29,582 nucleotides of DNA, taken from the NCBI RefSeq assembly GCF_000499385.1, contig NW_013655160.1, forward strand, positions 20,482 through 50,063, in the 5' to 3' direction. Of the stretch, positions 12,401 through 24,400 are shown in pieces (the stretch's first letter is position 1; each line of letters opens with the position of its first letter). The notes beneath the pieces were generated by a model. The model made no database searches. It saw nothing but the letters and a program-made list of their open reading frames with translations, and was not told the DNA's origin. The translations under genes were made by a program, and so were the position numbers. Source of the stretch: Eimeria necatrix (taxonomy: Eukaryota; Apicomplexa; Conoidasida; Eucoccidiorida; Eimeriidae).

Positions 12401-15400
12401 TATTTGAATTTTCGCGAGTCATTGAGTAACGACATTACGGCAGTTAATTCATACACGTTAACAATTGTGTCGCGGTGAGAGTATTGTACAACTGCAAGTG
12501 ACGTGCCAACCGTGGTTGGCTGAGTACGACGCAAACTAGAGAAATTCCACATGAGTTTGGTTTGCCGAATCTCATTATGATTTTTGCACCATCGCGGATA
12601 ATTACAGCAAGGGCAACTTTGCCAGAGTATACTATGACGCAGCTCTCTAGTAATAAGAAGTCCTTTCATATTAATGGAAAGTGCAAAATTAGTGTGGCGA
12701 GCATCTTTGACCAAATGGAGTTAGAAAGACGAGGGTATAATTTGCTTGGTGGATGTTTCCTTCCCCATAAACCTGTAACGAGGCGCTTCCATTATCTTAA
12801 TTTTCTTTGTGAGCATAGCTGTGCCGAAGGCCCTGGCAGCGGTTAGAATGTGGATTAAAACTTTGTTCTCCGGAATTTCACACTCCAAAATTAAGCGTGA
12901 AAGTTCCACTGCGGCATCCATCAGCTAGACAGCATGCATTTGGTTCACATCGGTTCGACAGTCCCCCGACACTGGTAGTGGAATGATGTGCTACCGTCCC
13001 TCACGGTCTCCCAACTTGCCTCCTTTACTCCATTTGCCCGTTGTTCTTAACGTCTTAGGTTTTGCTGATATGTGGATGTTACGTGGATATTTCTCTCGAG
13101 GAATTTCCAGTCGCCGCTGTGGCCTGTCTGTTGCTAAAACGACTTGTCTCTGTAAGGCATGCCTGGAGCTCTGTCATGAGGAATCTTGAAGTCCTTTATA
13201 AAATCCAGAGTGGTAGATTTTCGACAATTGTAAACAATGTTTTGGTGAATTACTAACAGCACGTGGGTTGTTGATTCCATTGTTTGAGCTCATCATCATC
13301 TAGCGTCTGCAGTAGCTCCAGCTTCCTAAGAGACTGCCGCCGAAGTCTTCAGACCTTACTCAAAGTGCTGTGATATAGAACCAACGTGATATATGGTGTT
13401 GGTTCTGCTTGGTTCCAGTTTTCGTGTATTTTCTTGGGGCTGCAGAACATAATGAACGATCGAGCGAAAGCACAATCCTGTGAAGCCGCAAAATATTTAA
13501 AATTTGAGCGTGCTTCAGGCTGAGGTCAAGTGGACAGTGCTGGTTGGTGGTCATCACCACAAATCACCTATACGGCGTGATGCAATTACACCTTTGTTCC
13601 AACAATGCCGATTCTTCTTGCGCGTCCTTGATGCTGGTTGCGACAGGAACTATTGCGTTCTTGCTGTTGCACAAGAAAAGGAAGCTATTACTTGAGGTTA
13701 GATCCCAATGTAGATCTAATTAGCCACCAGTACGCATCAATAAAAATACGCGGCGCCTGTTGTTCGGTGGCTTTTAGCCTGTTGTCATTAGGCGGCCTGG
13801 AATTTTTGCTCGCATCTAATTGGATACATAAACTGAAGAGCAGTGAAAAGCTATGCGGGTCTGCAGAAGGCAGCTAGTTCGTCTAATCATCTGACGGTCA
13901 GCAGCACTCATACTTTGACTCGACGTGTCTCCAGCAAGTGAGCAACAGCATTACCCCCGCCCATTGCAAAATGTATTTCCCCATAATATCTTGAGCTATA
14001 TAGGACCAGATATATTGAGAAGAGCATAGGGGCTCATCGCAAAAAATCCGGAAAATTTCCTGCATGCCAAATTGTCGCTTTTTCGTCTTACGACTTATGT
14101 CCTTGCATGCTTAGAGGATGTTGTCTAAAGCCTTTCTTGGACTGATGCCACCGTTTTGCTTGGGATTCACCTTTATGCTCCAGATGCTGAATATAGAGGC
14201 TGGACCTTGCTTACCATTTTCCCACTAGCAAGAAATTCCGTCGACACATTAATATAAAGCCACAGGGAGATTACATCATTGCGAACGTGTATTTCGCCAT
14301 GGCAAACAAGGGCAACTGAGCATTTGACCTCTTACGTCCCCTTGGAGATGCAGTCTCATCTTTGCCATGTGATTCTCCAGCGAGCAATGTCAAATGATAT
14401 AGACCTGAGAAATCTGTGTGCATGTGAACGCAGCGAGTCAGTCAAGATCTCTCTGATTTTTTCAGTTTACCTGCTCTTTGCGCAGCCGCGAGAAAATTAA
14501 GCACTGAGAGTTGCAGAATGCTTCTCTAGTGCCGTGATGAAAGATAAGCAAAAGTAATTATTTTTTTCCCTAGGAAAGCCAGCTGTAAGGATAATTAGTT
14601 TCGCGTTGAAGTTTCCTGCTTCCAGTTACGGATTTTTTGTTGTATTTTTTTAGTTATATATCTTTTCGTGCAAGCGTCATCGAATTTCAGTGGCCTTGAG
14701 GAAAGCGAGTCACAGCATAAGCGCTTGAGGTAGCCTGAAGTGATTTGATCCATGCCGCCTTCCGCTGCAATGCGAATTATCACAACACGTAATGTAAACG
14801 TAGGCTTCGACGCGTGCTCATATTAACTGTCCTCGTCGCAGCTCGGTAAACCGAGCATTTTGCGCTAGTTGTCGCAGTATGTGTGAAAGTATCAACTTCT
14901 CTTCGTTGTATTAGTGGACTCGGCCAGGACTCTGAGGACTCCTGTTTCAGTCTCTTCTGACGTTTCATAGGGATGTATTTGAAAAAGCTTTAGTTTCTAA
15001 AAGCACTTTCCGATGACTGCGCGCATTATTGAAAGAGCGTACGCATTCCACTTCATCATATGAAGCCCTGAGCCATTTCGCAGTTTCAATAATAATACAT
15101 TTGCGTCAGCTCATGCGCAGTGCTTCGAGGGAGTGTTTCTGTGCCTATCAGTTTCAGAAGCCGCGGCAAAGAGCATCCTTTTGGGTGCTCAGAGATTTTA
15201 AGTTGAAAGCACTCAAGAAACAGCTGTATTCGTGTTTTGCTTGGGCATTCAGTCTGTGCCGCAGCTTTGTTGGGTGGAACACAGCTCTTCCTTGTAGTAT
15301 TGGCAAGCGCCGTATGCCTGTGTGCTTCCAGTAGATAGAATGGAATGCAGTGTGCCTTGTAGTAACCTTGGCGTATAAATTGCCTTGCAACATTCATATG

Positions 15401-18400
15401 TGTACAGCATCTCGTTGTCACTTTTTCTGCTTGGCACCAGTTCTATTGGTGGTTTGATGGTTGTCCAAGTGCGCTTCTTGTATCCAGGTGTTTTCTGACG
15501 ACGCCGCTGAATAGAATGTTGACACGGTGTTGTCTACCACACATAGAGTATGTAGAAAACCTTTTGCTCGTTGACAATGCAGACAAAAGCTTTTCTACGT
15601 CATCGTTGTGTGGTAGAAACGTGGCCCGGTACGTTGGCATCTTCATAAGCTGTTCAATACCAGAATATATTTGGGAAAACTATTGCTTGAGCTGCATCAG
15701 AAGCGCTTATTAACCTGGTAGTGTAAAGTATCTGTGATAGCAAGGTTTTGAACTACCCATGTAGCGCATTCTTCGAAACGCCTTGCGATGCGCTAGTTGA
15801 ATTTTACATGTAAACACTACGAAGCTAACTGTATTTCATCACTGCGGGCTGTGTGAAATGTGCATTGCACCATGCTGACAAGCACGGAATATGTGAAGAG
15901 TATGCGACCTCTCCGTTAGACGTCGGTGGTCCTCTTTAGCGCCATGTTTTCGAAACTGCTTGCTAGTGGAATAAATGAGCTCTCCTAGAACGTTTGTTAG
16001 GTTGTACGTACTGAGCCAGCCAACCTTTCAAATCTCAGTTCTCCTCTGTGCGTAGCAAAGCCACTTCGGCATTTAGTCCTGCTTTATTTCGGCCTTGCCC
16101 AAGGCCGAAATAAATCGGGACGGCTACATTCAATGCAAATCTTGTAATCATGGGCAAGGCGCTGACAAAACTAACAAGCATCCTGTACTCTTGGCACAAG
16201 TCATTTACTTATGTCGGCACTATTGCTTCACCCCATTCCGACCGCCAACCTAATTGCCCGTGAAATACTACAACAAGGCGCACTGGCCTTAATCGTTGAT
16301 AACGAGGTACACGATCGCTCACTGCGCAGTCACTTCTTTGTCCTGTGATACATTATGCCAGTGCTACATTATGCCAGTTTGGTGAGGCATTGAACCTCGT
16401 AACTAAGACTCAGCCGGTTGATCTGTATATCAATTGTAAATGTGGCATCCTTAGTCCCGCTAAAAATATTTCAATTTTTTTACGTTTCTTAAATGGCATC
16501 AATATATGGGCTTGCTGACAATAACTGGCAGAAAGTGTGTTGAAGCGCTCACAGCGTGAATTTCCTCAAAAATGCTTTGCAGTATCTAAAACATATGTAC
16601 TCGTTTGAAAGGACTGCGACATTTTTGCCGCTGTACGTGTTCAAAAGATTTAAAACAGCTCTTGCATTTATCCCGTGTGGCTCAAGTCACTCATATGCGA
16701 GGATATCTGCGCCACAGTATGAACATATATCACAAGACGACCACATTGATGCGCCTGAGAGTTTTCACTTAGTTGTTATTTTGAGTGTGACTTCTAATGG
16801 CGAGCTTTAGATACACAGTCGCCGCTGGTTTCGGGTACCTGCAGATGGTGCGTGCCTCCACAACTCCAATGTAATCATGAATACAGTGTGGGTGCTTTTG
16901 CTCGTACCGAAGTATTTAAGGTACTGTCAGAACGAGACGTGCGAAACAGAAAAAGTAACCTTAAGCATAGCTTTTGCTTTGCGGATAGTGCGAAATGAGT
17001 TTCAGACGTGTTGTTAAATGCGCATTGCCAGTGTGGACCGAAATTGACTTATAAAACGCACTCAGAGGATGACGTGTGTGGAACTGTTGCCAATACGGCG
17101 TTACGCAAGGCAAAAAGACGAACCTGTGTAAGCGTGGCACGAAAGCGTTCTCTTCATCCTAGTGAAGACCTCGCGCCCTAATAAAAGCGCTGCATTCAAC
17201 CTGAAATTGCATGGTAAAGACGTAAAAGCACTTATGTTTACAACGATGCACTAGGCACTGATTATATGAAGCAATTAAGGAGTTAGATGCTTTTCGTACC
17301 CATGGATCTTTTGAAGAAAATATAAGTAGCTGACCACTCCAGCAACACGCCCTTAATTTTTGGCATCTCAGTAATCAAAATGTCAGCACAGGGCACGACT
17401 CACTTATTTGTTAGTAAATTACACGCACAATTTGTGCTCAACTGGAAAGGTACGGAGAAGCCTGACTGATGCTAACTACGGGAATCAGTGAAAGTGCTGA
17501 CTTGTCCAAGTAGCTGTGAGCAAGTTGCACACTTCGTGCGACTGGGCTAGCGCTTACACGTTCGCAGCAAATCGCCTTCTCATGTTTCCCAAGCAACAGA
17601 TAATGCACACGTTTTTTGCAGCTGAATGCTTGCCGCATCGAAGACAAAGTACCTGCTGACTGTTTCTGGCTCAATTGATCTGTTTTTTTCTTCCGTGGAC
17701 ACTGCACGCTCTTTTTTTTGACGATTGCAGCTTGGTCTGCACATGGACACAAAATCGCCGTTCCTGATTTATACAAACTCTTGTAAACCACTTTTGACAG
17801 AGAGTGTGTAGCCTCGTTCATTGTCTTACAATAGCGTCAACGTAAGCGGTAAATCTCGCAGAAGCTGCGCGTAAGCTTTTGGATAGCAGCATCTTCCCCT
17901 TAAAATGTTTTGGATACTTTTGTTTTTATGTTGCTGGGTGCTGCGTAGCGCTATCTCAGAAAGCACGTAACGTCAAAGATTCTTCGGGAGAGAGCTAAAG
18001 CAGTATTGATCTCAACTGAAGGCAAGATCTCTTTGTGCAAGTTTGCGTGGTAAATCCAGGAAGTACGTACTATCTTTATCGGGCCTAAATCAAGAAATAC
18101 ACTGCCCCTGCAACAGTTTCCACGAAGGCGGCAAAAGCGGCCGTCAGCAGCTGCTGTTCTAAAGAACCGTAGTGCCAGGAAAGTGTTATGTTTGTCGTTG
18201 CTTGGCAGAGTCGCAAGTAGGTTGGGACTGTCTGTGCGGATATGTTGGCGACAACGTGTGCTGGCTTCCAGCCTTTAGTGTGCAGACTAAGCTATGCGTT
18301 TGAGGCCAATATTACTCGTGGTCATACTTCGCAACCACTGTAAATATCGAAACAATCGGCTGAGCTCTGTCGGCGACACTAGCAGGACAGTGCCTTTCGG

Positions 18401-21400
18401 CTTATGGCATTCACAGCAAATAGCCCAATTCGCTGAAACGGGATCTTGTCGAAGGGCCAAGATTGAAGGTGGGAACACCTTATCGCCATGTGTGGTTTTT
18501 GGATAGTGCTATTGTCTATTTTAAAGCCTCAATTTCAAACCACGCGTAGCTAGTGCGCAAAACGTCTTTGAATACATTTTCGCACAATTAGTTGACACGC
18601 AAGAGCGGTACTGGTAGTGCCAACTTCGAAACACTTGAAAACTAGTACAAAATGGCTGGACACTATGTGGAAACTAGCCAAGTAGGCATACTTTATCCAG
18701 TAAATGGATAGTCGCTTTGTCAGCTAAGAATCACATTTAGTGTTTTCAGCTTTGTGAACGGAGCGACCGTGTGGACGCAGTGCTCTCAGAGTCATCATTT
18801 ACAGAAAGTAAGCAGCTGCATAATCTGTATCATCATTTTCGTGCAACAACGCCAGCAGCTTTCACCGACTTAAGCTCAAGCGCCAAGCCATTTAGCACCG
18901 GCAGCATAAAGCATTTCTGAGCTACTTGGACTGACCTCGACGCGAAGGCCATGAATACGTGCGTATGCATGTGACCGTGCGTGTTCTTGTTATGCAGTGC
19001 CGCTTTGAATGGGCTCGGCACCCAAAGCTATCATCTTCCCCTGACTAGACAAAAGCATTTAACATGCAACAAAATCTCCAAAAGTTTCCAAAACTCCTAG
19101 CGAAACTATTGACCCTCTCCTGTAAGATTAAGTGGGGCAATTGCTAGATGAATTTGTTCATCTTCTCACAGCTGGTGAGTTTTTACGTGACTGTGCACTA
19201 CCCAAAGTTGAATAGCTCGTTGTGCAAATTAACGAGGATGCCCAGATGATCGTTTTAATAATAGCATTACGGCTGAGGAAAGATTGCTTTGAAGATTGAT
19301 GCTCAAAAGAAACAAAGTAACGATTTGCACGGCTCAAATAAAGCCTGTGAGTGGTTTTCAAAAAGAATCAATCAGTGTGGCAGCGTCCTTTGCTGTGCAT
19401 TGAACCACAGTGAGAAACTTTTCGTGTGAGCACTTATATTACGCTGTTTCTTTTGCTGACCTGAGAGAACAATGCACCTCACTACATAGAAAATATGAGC
19501 GTGACCGAAGCGACCTTTATAATGTGTGCACTTCAGCTACGGAAGCTGTGCTCCAGCAATGGCACTTTGGGTATTGCTCGATAGAAACAGAGCAACCACT
19601 CGCAATGGTGAGATTTAGCGTGTGAGTGTTTTTTCACATAGATTAAACTACAGGAACGTAGTCGCAATATGCTGTGTTGAACCATAATGTGTTACATTCT
19701 GCGTAGGAGATTTAATTGTGAGCTTGATGGATAATTCACTGCACTAAGAAGATGAGCGAACCCTTGGAGAAGTGAAACAATATTTTTTGCTGCAGTCCTC
19801 TTGTGAGATGGCGATATTGTTCACATTTGACATAGTTCTTGCCAAGTTGTCCAAATACCGCTACCGTATGTGCACTCGCTGGGAAAAGGGCCTGCTCGCT
19901 GCAGCTGCTCTTTGCAAACATTGGTGCTTTCTGAGTGCCCAGTCTGGTGTATGATCTGCCTAACAGCGTGGCAGGTAAATGCGTGATCACCCTAAAAGAA
20001 GTTACAGTTGTGTGCTTTCTTTTAGTACAGCAAATATGCAGAACGCCTGCTGTTTGTTAGATTCACAAGCAGCATATGCTAACCTTCAATACCCACACTT
20101 TTCGTATGCTGTGAAATTGTTATGCAGCAAACCAGTATACGGTGCCAGCACTAGCCAGAAACTTCATGCAGCATGGCAGTTTTGCTACCGCATTTGCGTC
20201 TAAAGTATAAAGCTGTAAAAGAGGCTCAATTAGTAGATGCAAGACACGCGCTGGCGTCAAAGATCATGTTGCAGACTTACCACGCACTGTCGGAATTTTG
20301 TGGGATTGCCAAGGGTGGTTTTTTATCCAGACTTGCAGCGTAACTTCGCTATATCCCACCATAACGCCAATGCGGGTATTTTAAATCATTTGGCTGTTAT
20401 AGTCACTAACTGTTTCAACGACTGTTTATACATGTGGCCAATAAGCTTCTTTTGGTACTCGTCTCTTCAAATATTTTGAAGTCTATGTAACTGGTGTTTT
20501 CGTACCTGGGATACAGGGCACGTGTTTGCCTAAAATGTGAGGAGTACCCCGAGGGCGTCACTCGCTGTCTCCCAGCAGACGCACCGTTTGTGCAGAGCAA
20601 TTCGAATTAATCTTGCTGTATCGCTTCACTTTTCTGCTGCTGATGTGGAGCAGGGTTTTATTATTTTGCAACGCTGCCACTGATAAGCTACTCCCGCATG
20701 ATGAAATATCGCATGTAGTCTAAAATTGTGAGACAAGTCGGCATATTCTCGGCAGGTGTATATATGGCTCGGTGGCTGTTACAAAGAACACGTTTGTAGC
20801 ACAAATATTTCAGGAGCAACCACGCGCAGACTGCTATGGCGTGTGAAGCAGCTCTTCAGACGATTTGAACACAAGTTGTGAGAGATGGACCCACTTCTTT
20901 GAACACTGTGTCGCGACTTACCTGTCAGTGCGCGGTACAATTGTGCGGCTGGCGCTGACTCATGGCGCCGCCTCCTGGTCGAAATCTGAACAATGTTTTT
21001 TACAACATGAATTCAGCTTTGAATCGGCTTTCGCTCATACCGGAATTATCCAGGGAGTAAGTGATGCGGAGTATACGCGAAAGAAGAACAGGCCATGTTC
21101 AATGCTAGAAAGGGCGTTGTCGCGCTTGTTTCTTCAGATTGACGGCTCATAGAATCTTATTGGCACTGCATGCATCTTGCTTAAAGCTGGGGTTGCATTT
21201 GCTGTGCACGAATGCATCTGCGAGCAGATTTTGGGGCGCTGTCGGTGTGCTGCCTCGTTTCGCCAGAGCGTTTGTAGCTGGGTGTTCTAAAAGCAAAGTT
21301 GAGACTTTACCCAAAAAGCAGTAGATACATGTCCATCATATCAGCCATGAAATAATTTTTAAACCCATGCCTGATTCGTAGATTCCAGCGTTTTGTTGAA

Positions 21401-24400
21401 AGTGTTTAAACGGTACGTGGAAAATATGTGCATTGCACGCGGGTTGCTTGTTAATCAGCCTTCAGTATCATAACGTAAGACAACCATACTAATTACGTTT
21501 ATTGAAATTGATTGTTTTAACAAAGCCCGAGTTGCAGGTTTTGTTTGTCGTGAAGTGGTATGCGTCGCTTGCTGATCGGAGAGTAGCATTTCCAGCTACG
21601 GAGTCACGTGCCATTGTTGCTACAACAACTTATCAAGGATACGGACAACAGAAAACACTGCTGACATCTTTCCTTCTACCAACAAGCAGGTTGATTTCTA
21701 TACAGTGCTTTCCGTACAACATTTGGAGGCGATATGAAGAAAATTGGGGCGAACACAAAAGCACAGCCTGCCTCATGATGCAATAGGAAATATTGCCTCC
21801 AGAGTTTTCTTTGGACACAGATGGTGCGTACTTTCTGAGTATACTCATGAATAAGCGTGCCGTTTACAACTGTGCAGACCATCAAATATGGATATCAGTA
21901 GCACGGCTCGTCAAATAGACGGGTACAGCCAGAGAAACAACCGATTTCTACTTCCCCGGTAAAGCCACAACAACAAATCTCGAATTGACGAGCTGTAAAA
22001 CCTGTGATAGAACAATATATTCAATGTCCTGGCTACATATCTCATAGCCCTCTTTGCAGGTCTTTTGGGCGCCCAAGGGTATGCGCCAGATGGGGATGGG
22101 AAAGTAGCAGTTCCTGAATGTCTCAATTCAGCGCCTCACGATTTGGCTGTTACTGGAAATCATGAAAATAACGCAAACGCAGTATTGATGCATTTCCGTC
22201 CACCAGTGAGCTGGTCTACTCACAGACAGTGTGTACTCTGCACTAACTGAATGGGATGAAGGAGCTTTCCGAACTATCACAATGCGACTAGCAATTTTGC
22301 TTCCGAGCTCCAGCTTTTGCCAACTGAGCACAGGATGTGCGTACTTGCTGTTCCTCCTTTTCTAATAGGTTGCGGCAATTTACATATTTATGAACAATAG
22401 AATTCGCTGTAACGCGAGCATCTTGTAGTGACAGGATATACTTATAGTCCCATTTCTCTGATAGCAAGAAAGAACAACCCGCATCGCACTGGAAATGTAG
22501 AACCAAGCGTATGTGGTACAAAGCATAAACGTGACAGTTTCCTGTCTGCTGTTGTACTCGTGGTCACGCTTTTTACATCACTTCGCAGCGTCTTTTCAAA
22601 ACGTTCCTGAGAGTTGTGCTTTGAATTTGTACGCAGAAAGTAATTAACGACCTGTGTAGCTCTGCAAGAGCTTCAGTGGGAAATATATTGTAGGATATGT
22701 GCAGTGAGCAGAGCTGACTTGCACGCACGGATATCGCTCTGAGGTTTGAAAATGCGGCCGCTATATCTCAGCGAATACCTTTTGTTTTGAGCCTTGCTGA
22801 CGCGTTGTAATAGCATGTGTTAGCGCGTATATTTTTCAGTGGGCAATGCAGCAGCCATTTAGTGACATGGAGCAAGGCGCTTCCTTGCTGTGAAAAGTAC
22901 TGTAGCCAATACCGGAGCTATGTGTACTCTAAAATTAAGAGTAAGCAATGAAAAGCGTATTTCCAGGTGACACAATGAGATGACCATGCACTCATCAACC
23001 TAAAACCTTCAAAACGTACGCTTAGAAGGCTCTGAATTTTAGCGCTATGGAATTAGCACTGTGAATGCGGTCTCTCTGAGTACTTGAAGTGCTCATGGCT
23101 TTTTCGAACATAACTACTGACTAAATGGTGGTAGGGACACCTAGCAATCAATGCTGCAATTTGTAAGTACAGGTCCCGTTGTTGTAGTGCTTTATCGCTG
23201 TTGAAAATGCGTCGATTGGAGAGCAGTGCCTGTGGGGAAAGAAGCTGAGACAGTCTGTAATTATTCTGCAGGTGCTGCTTTGTGAAAATTAGCTTCTTTG
23301 TTGGCACGACGTGTTGCAGTGCGGTTTGGCCATGGTGTGTACGCTCTCTTGTCACATGCTAATTTGAGTCATTCACTAATCTGATCTGCAGCGGATATGC
23401 TATTGCACATATTAGTGTGTTTGCTGGACGCAGCATTCAAAACGTGCTTCGGGAGTGTCATTCTCTTCTCTTTCGCTCCCACTATCCAGGAATATGGCGT
23501 GACATTGTGTTTCGTATGTGTTTTGTGTTTTGCATGTCCCCAATCGAGCTACATTTGTAAGGGTTCGTATTTTGTGTGCTGCTGCAGGACGTGAGTGACA
23601 AGAGTGCTTGCATCGCATGAACAAGTGTAATTTTGCTTAAGCTGAAGCAGTCTGATCATGATGGCAAGAGTTTGATGATATTGATGAGGATTTTACTGTG
23701 AAAAAGACTGGAGCTCATTTTTTGCAGCTGTCTTGTGAGTATGTGCCGCCTGCAGATTGCTTAAGCTGAAGCAGTCTGATCATGATGGCAAGAGTTTGAT
23801 GATATTGATGAGGATTTTACTGTGAAAAAGACTGGAGCTCATTTTTTGCAGCTGTCTTGTGAGTATGTGCCGCCTGCAGAAAGTGCATAGCATCTGACAG
23901 CTAAGGACGGCTCTGCTGGTCGAAAGCGCAGAGGGGCTCCTATTCGGCTTTGTGAGTACAAGCTGTTATATTGGTTAAAGTGCTCTTCATGACAATAGTA
24001 ACAGGGTGTAAACCACATAAAACGTGAGTGCGCTGTAGGTTTCGCCAATCTAACTCTGCCTGCCGAGAGTCACAAGGAGTACAGAATGGGGATAAACGGT
24101 GGAACGGATCCAGGTGCAGTACAAGGCAACAGCCATGCTGCGCATTTTTCTATGCTGCAGCACTACCACTGACTACGGTTGACAGTCTGTGACGATTTTC
24201 TGCCAGGACGAATAAAGTATAAACGCCGAGTGGCAGGGGCATGCTCTGACATGCTTATTCAGATACTGCGCAGCATATGGCCGTAGATGCTCTTCATATT
24301 CTGTGCAGGTACTAAAGCACATTTGGAAAATGCACGAGACGTGGAAGTCACAAGAAATGAGACTGTGGTCTCCGGGCATTGTGGCAGTCGCTGACTGTAC

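Larger units (their letters stand above)
22455..22930. repeat. Dispersed direct repeat, copy 1 (about 476 bp)
   Basis: It matches 26738-27214 in the same orientation at roughly 85-90% identity by eye. The match includes CAG-AAA-GTAATT and long runs such as those around 22610-22670. No coding frame is conserved between the copies: stops and indels differ, so selection on a protein is unlikely. It is best seen as a segmental duplication of array DNA. Confidence 0.9.
23633..23880. repeat. Exact 124-bp tandem duplication
   Basis: Copy 1 is 23633-23756 and copy 2 is 23757-23880, identical by eye. Each holds a T-rich run and CAG followed seven bases later by GTGAGT. Identity implies a very recent event, or an assembly artefact. 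Confidence 0.95.

Noticed and set aside
13251..13257. TACTAAC, identical to the yeast branch-site consensus
   Set aside because: Its adenosine lies only about three bases before the CAG end, too close to serve as branch point for that acceptor.
16076..16121. Bacterial intrinsic terminator
   Set aside because: No T-run follows, no coding unit precedes it, and the rest of the window is eukaryotic in character.
17438..17821. 127-codon open frame on the - strand
   Set aside because: Low-complexity basic content and no motif; it covers the + strand site at 17798.
18216..18228. AAG-TAG-GTTGGG, a triplet site that would encode a stop
   Set aside because: The donor GTTGGG does not fit the set and the acceptor tract is poor, so it was not counted.
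23633..23880. CRISPR-like repeat
   Set aside because: There are only two copies, 124 bp each, with no spacer between them.
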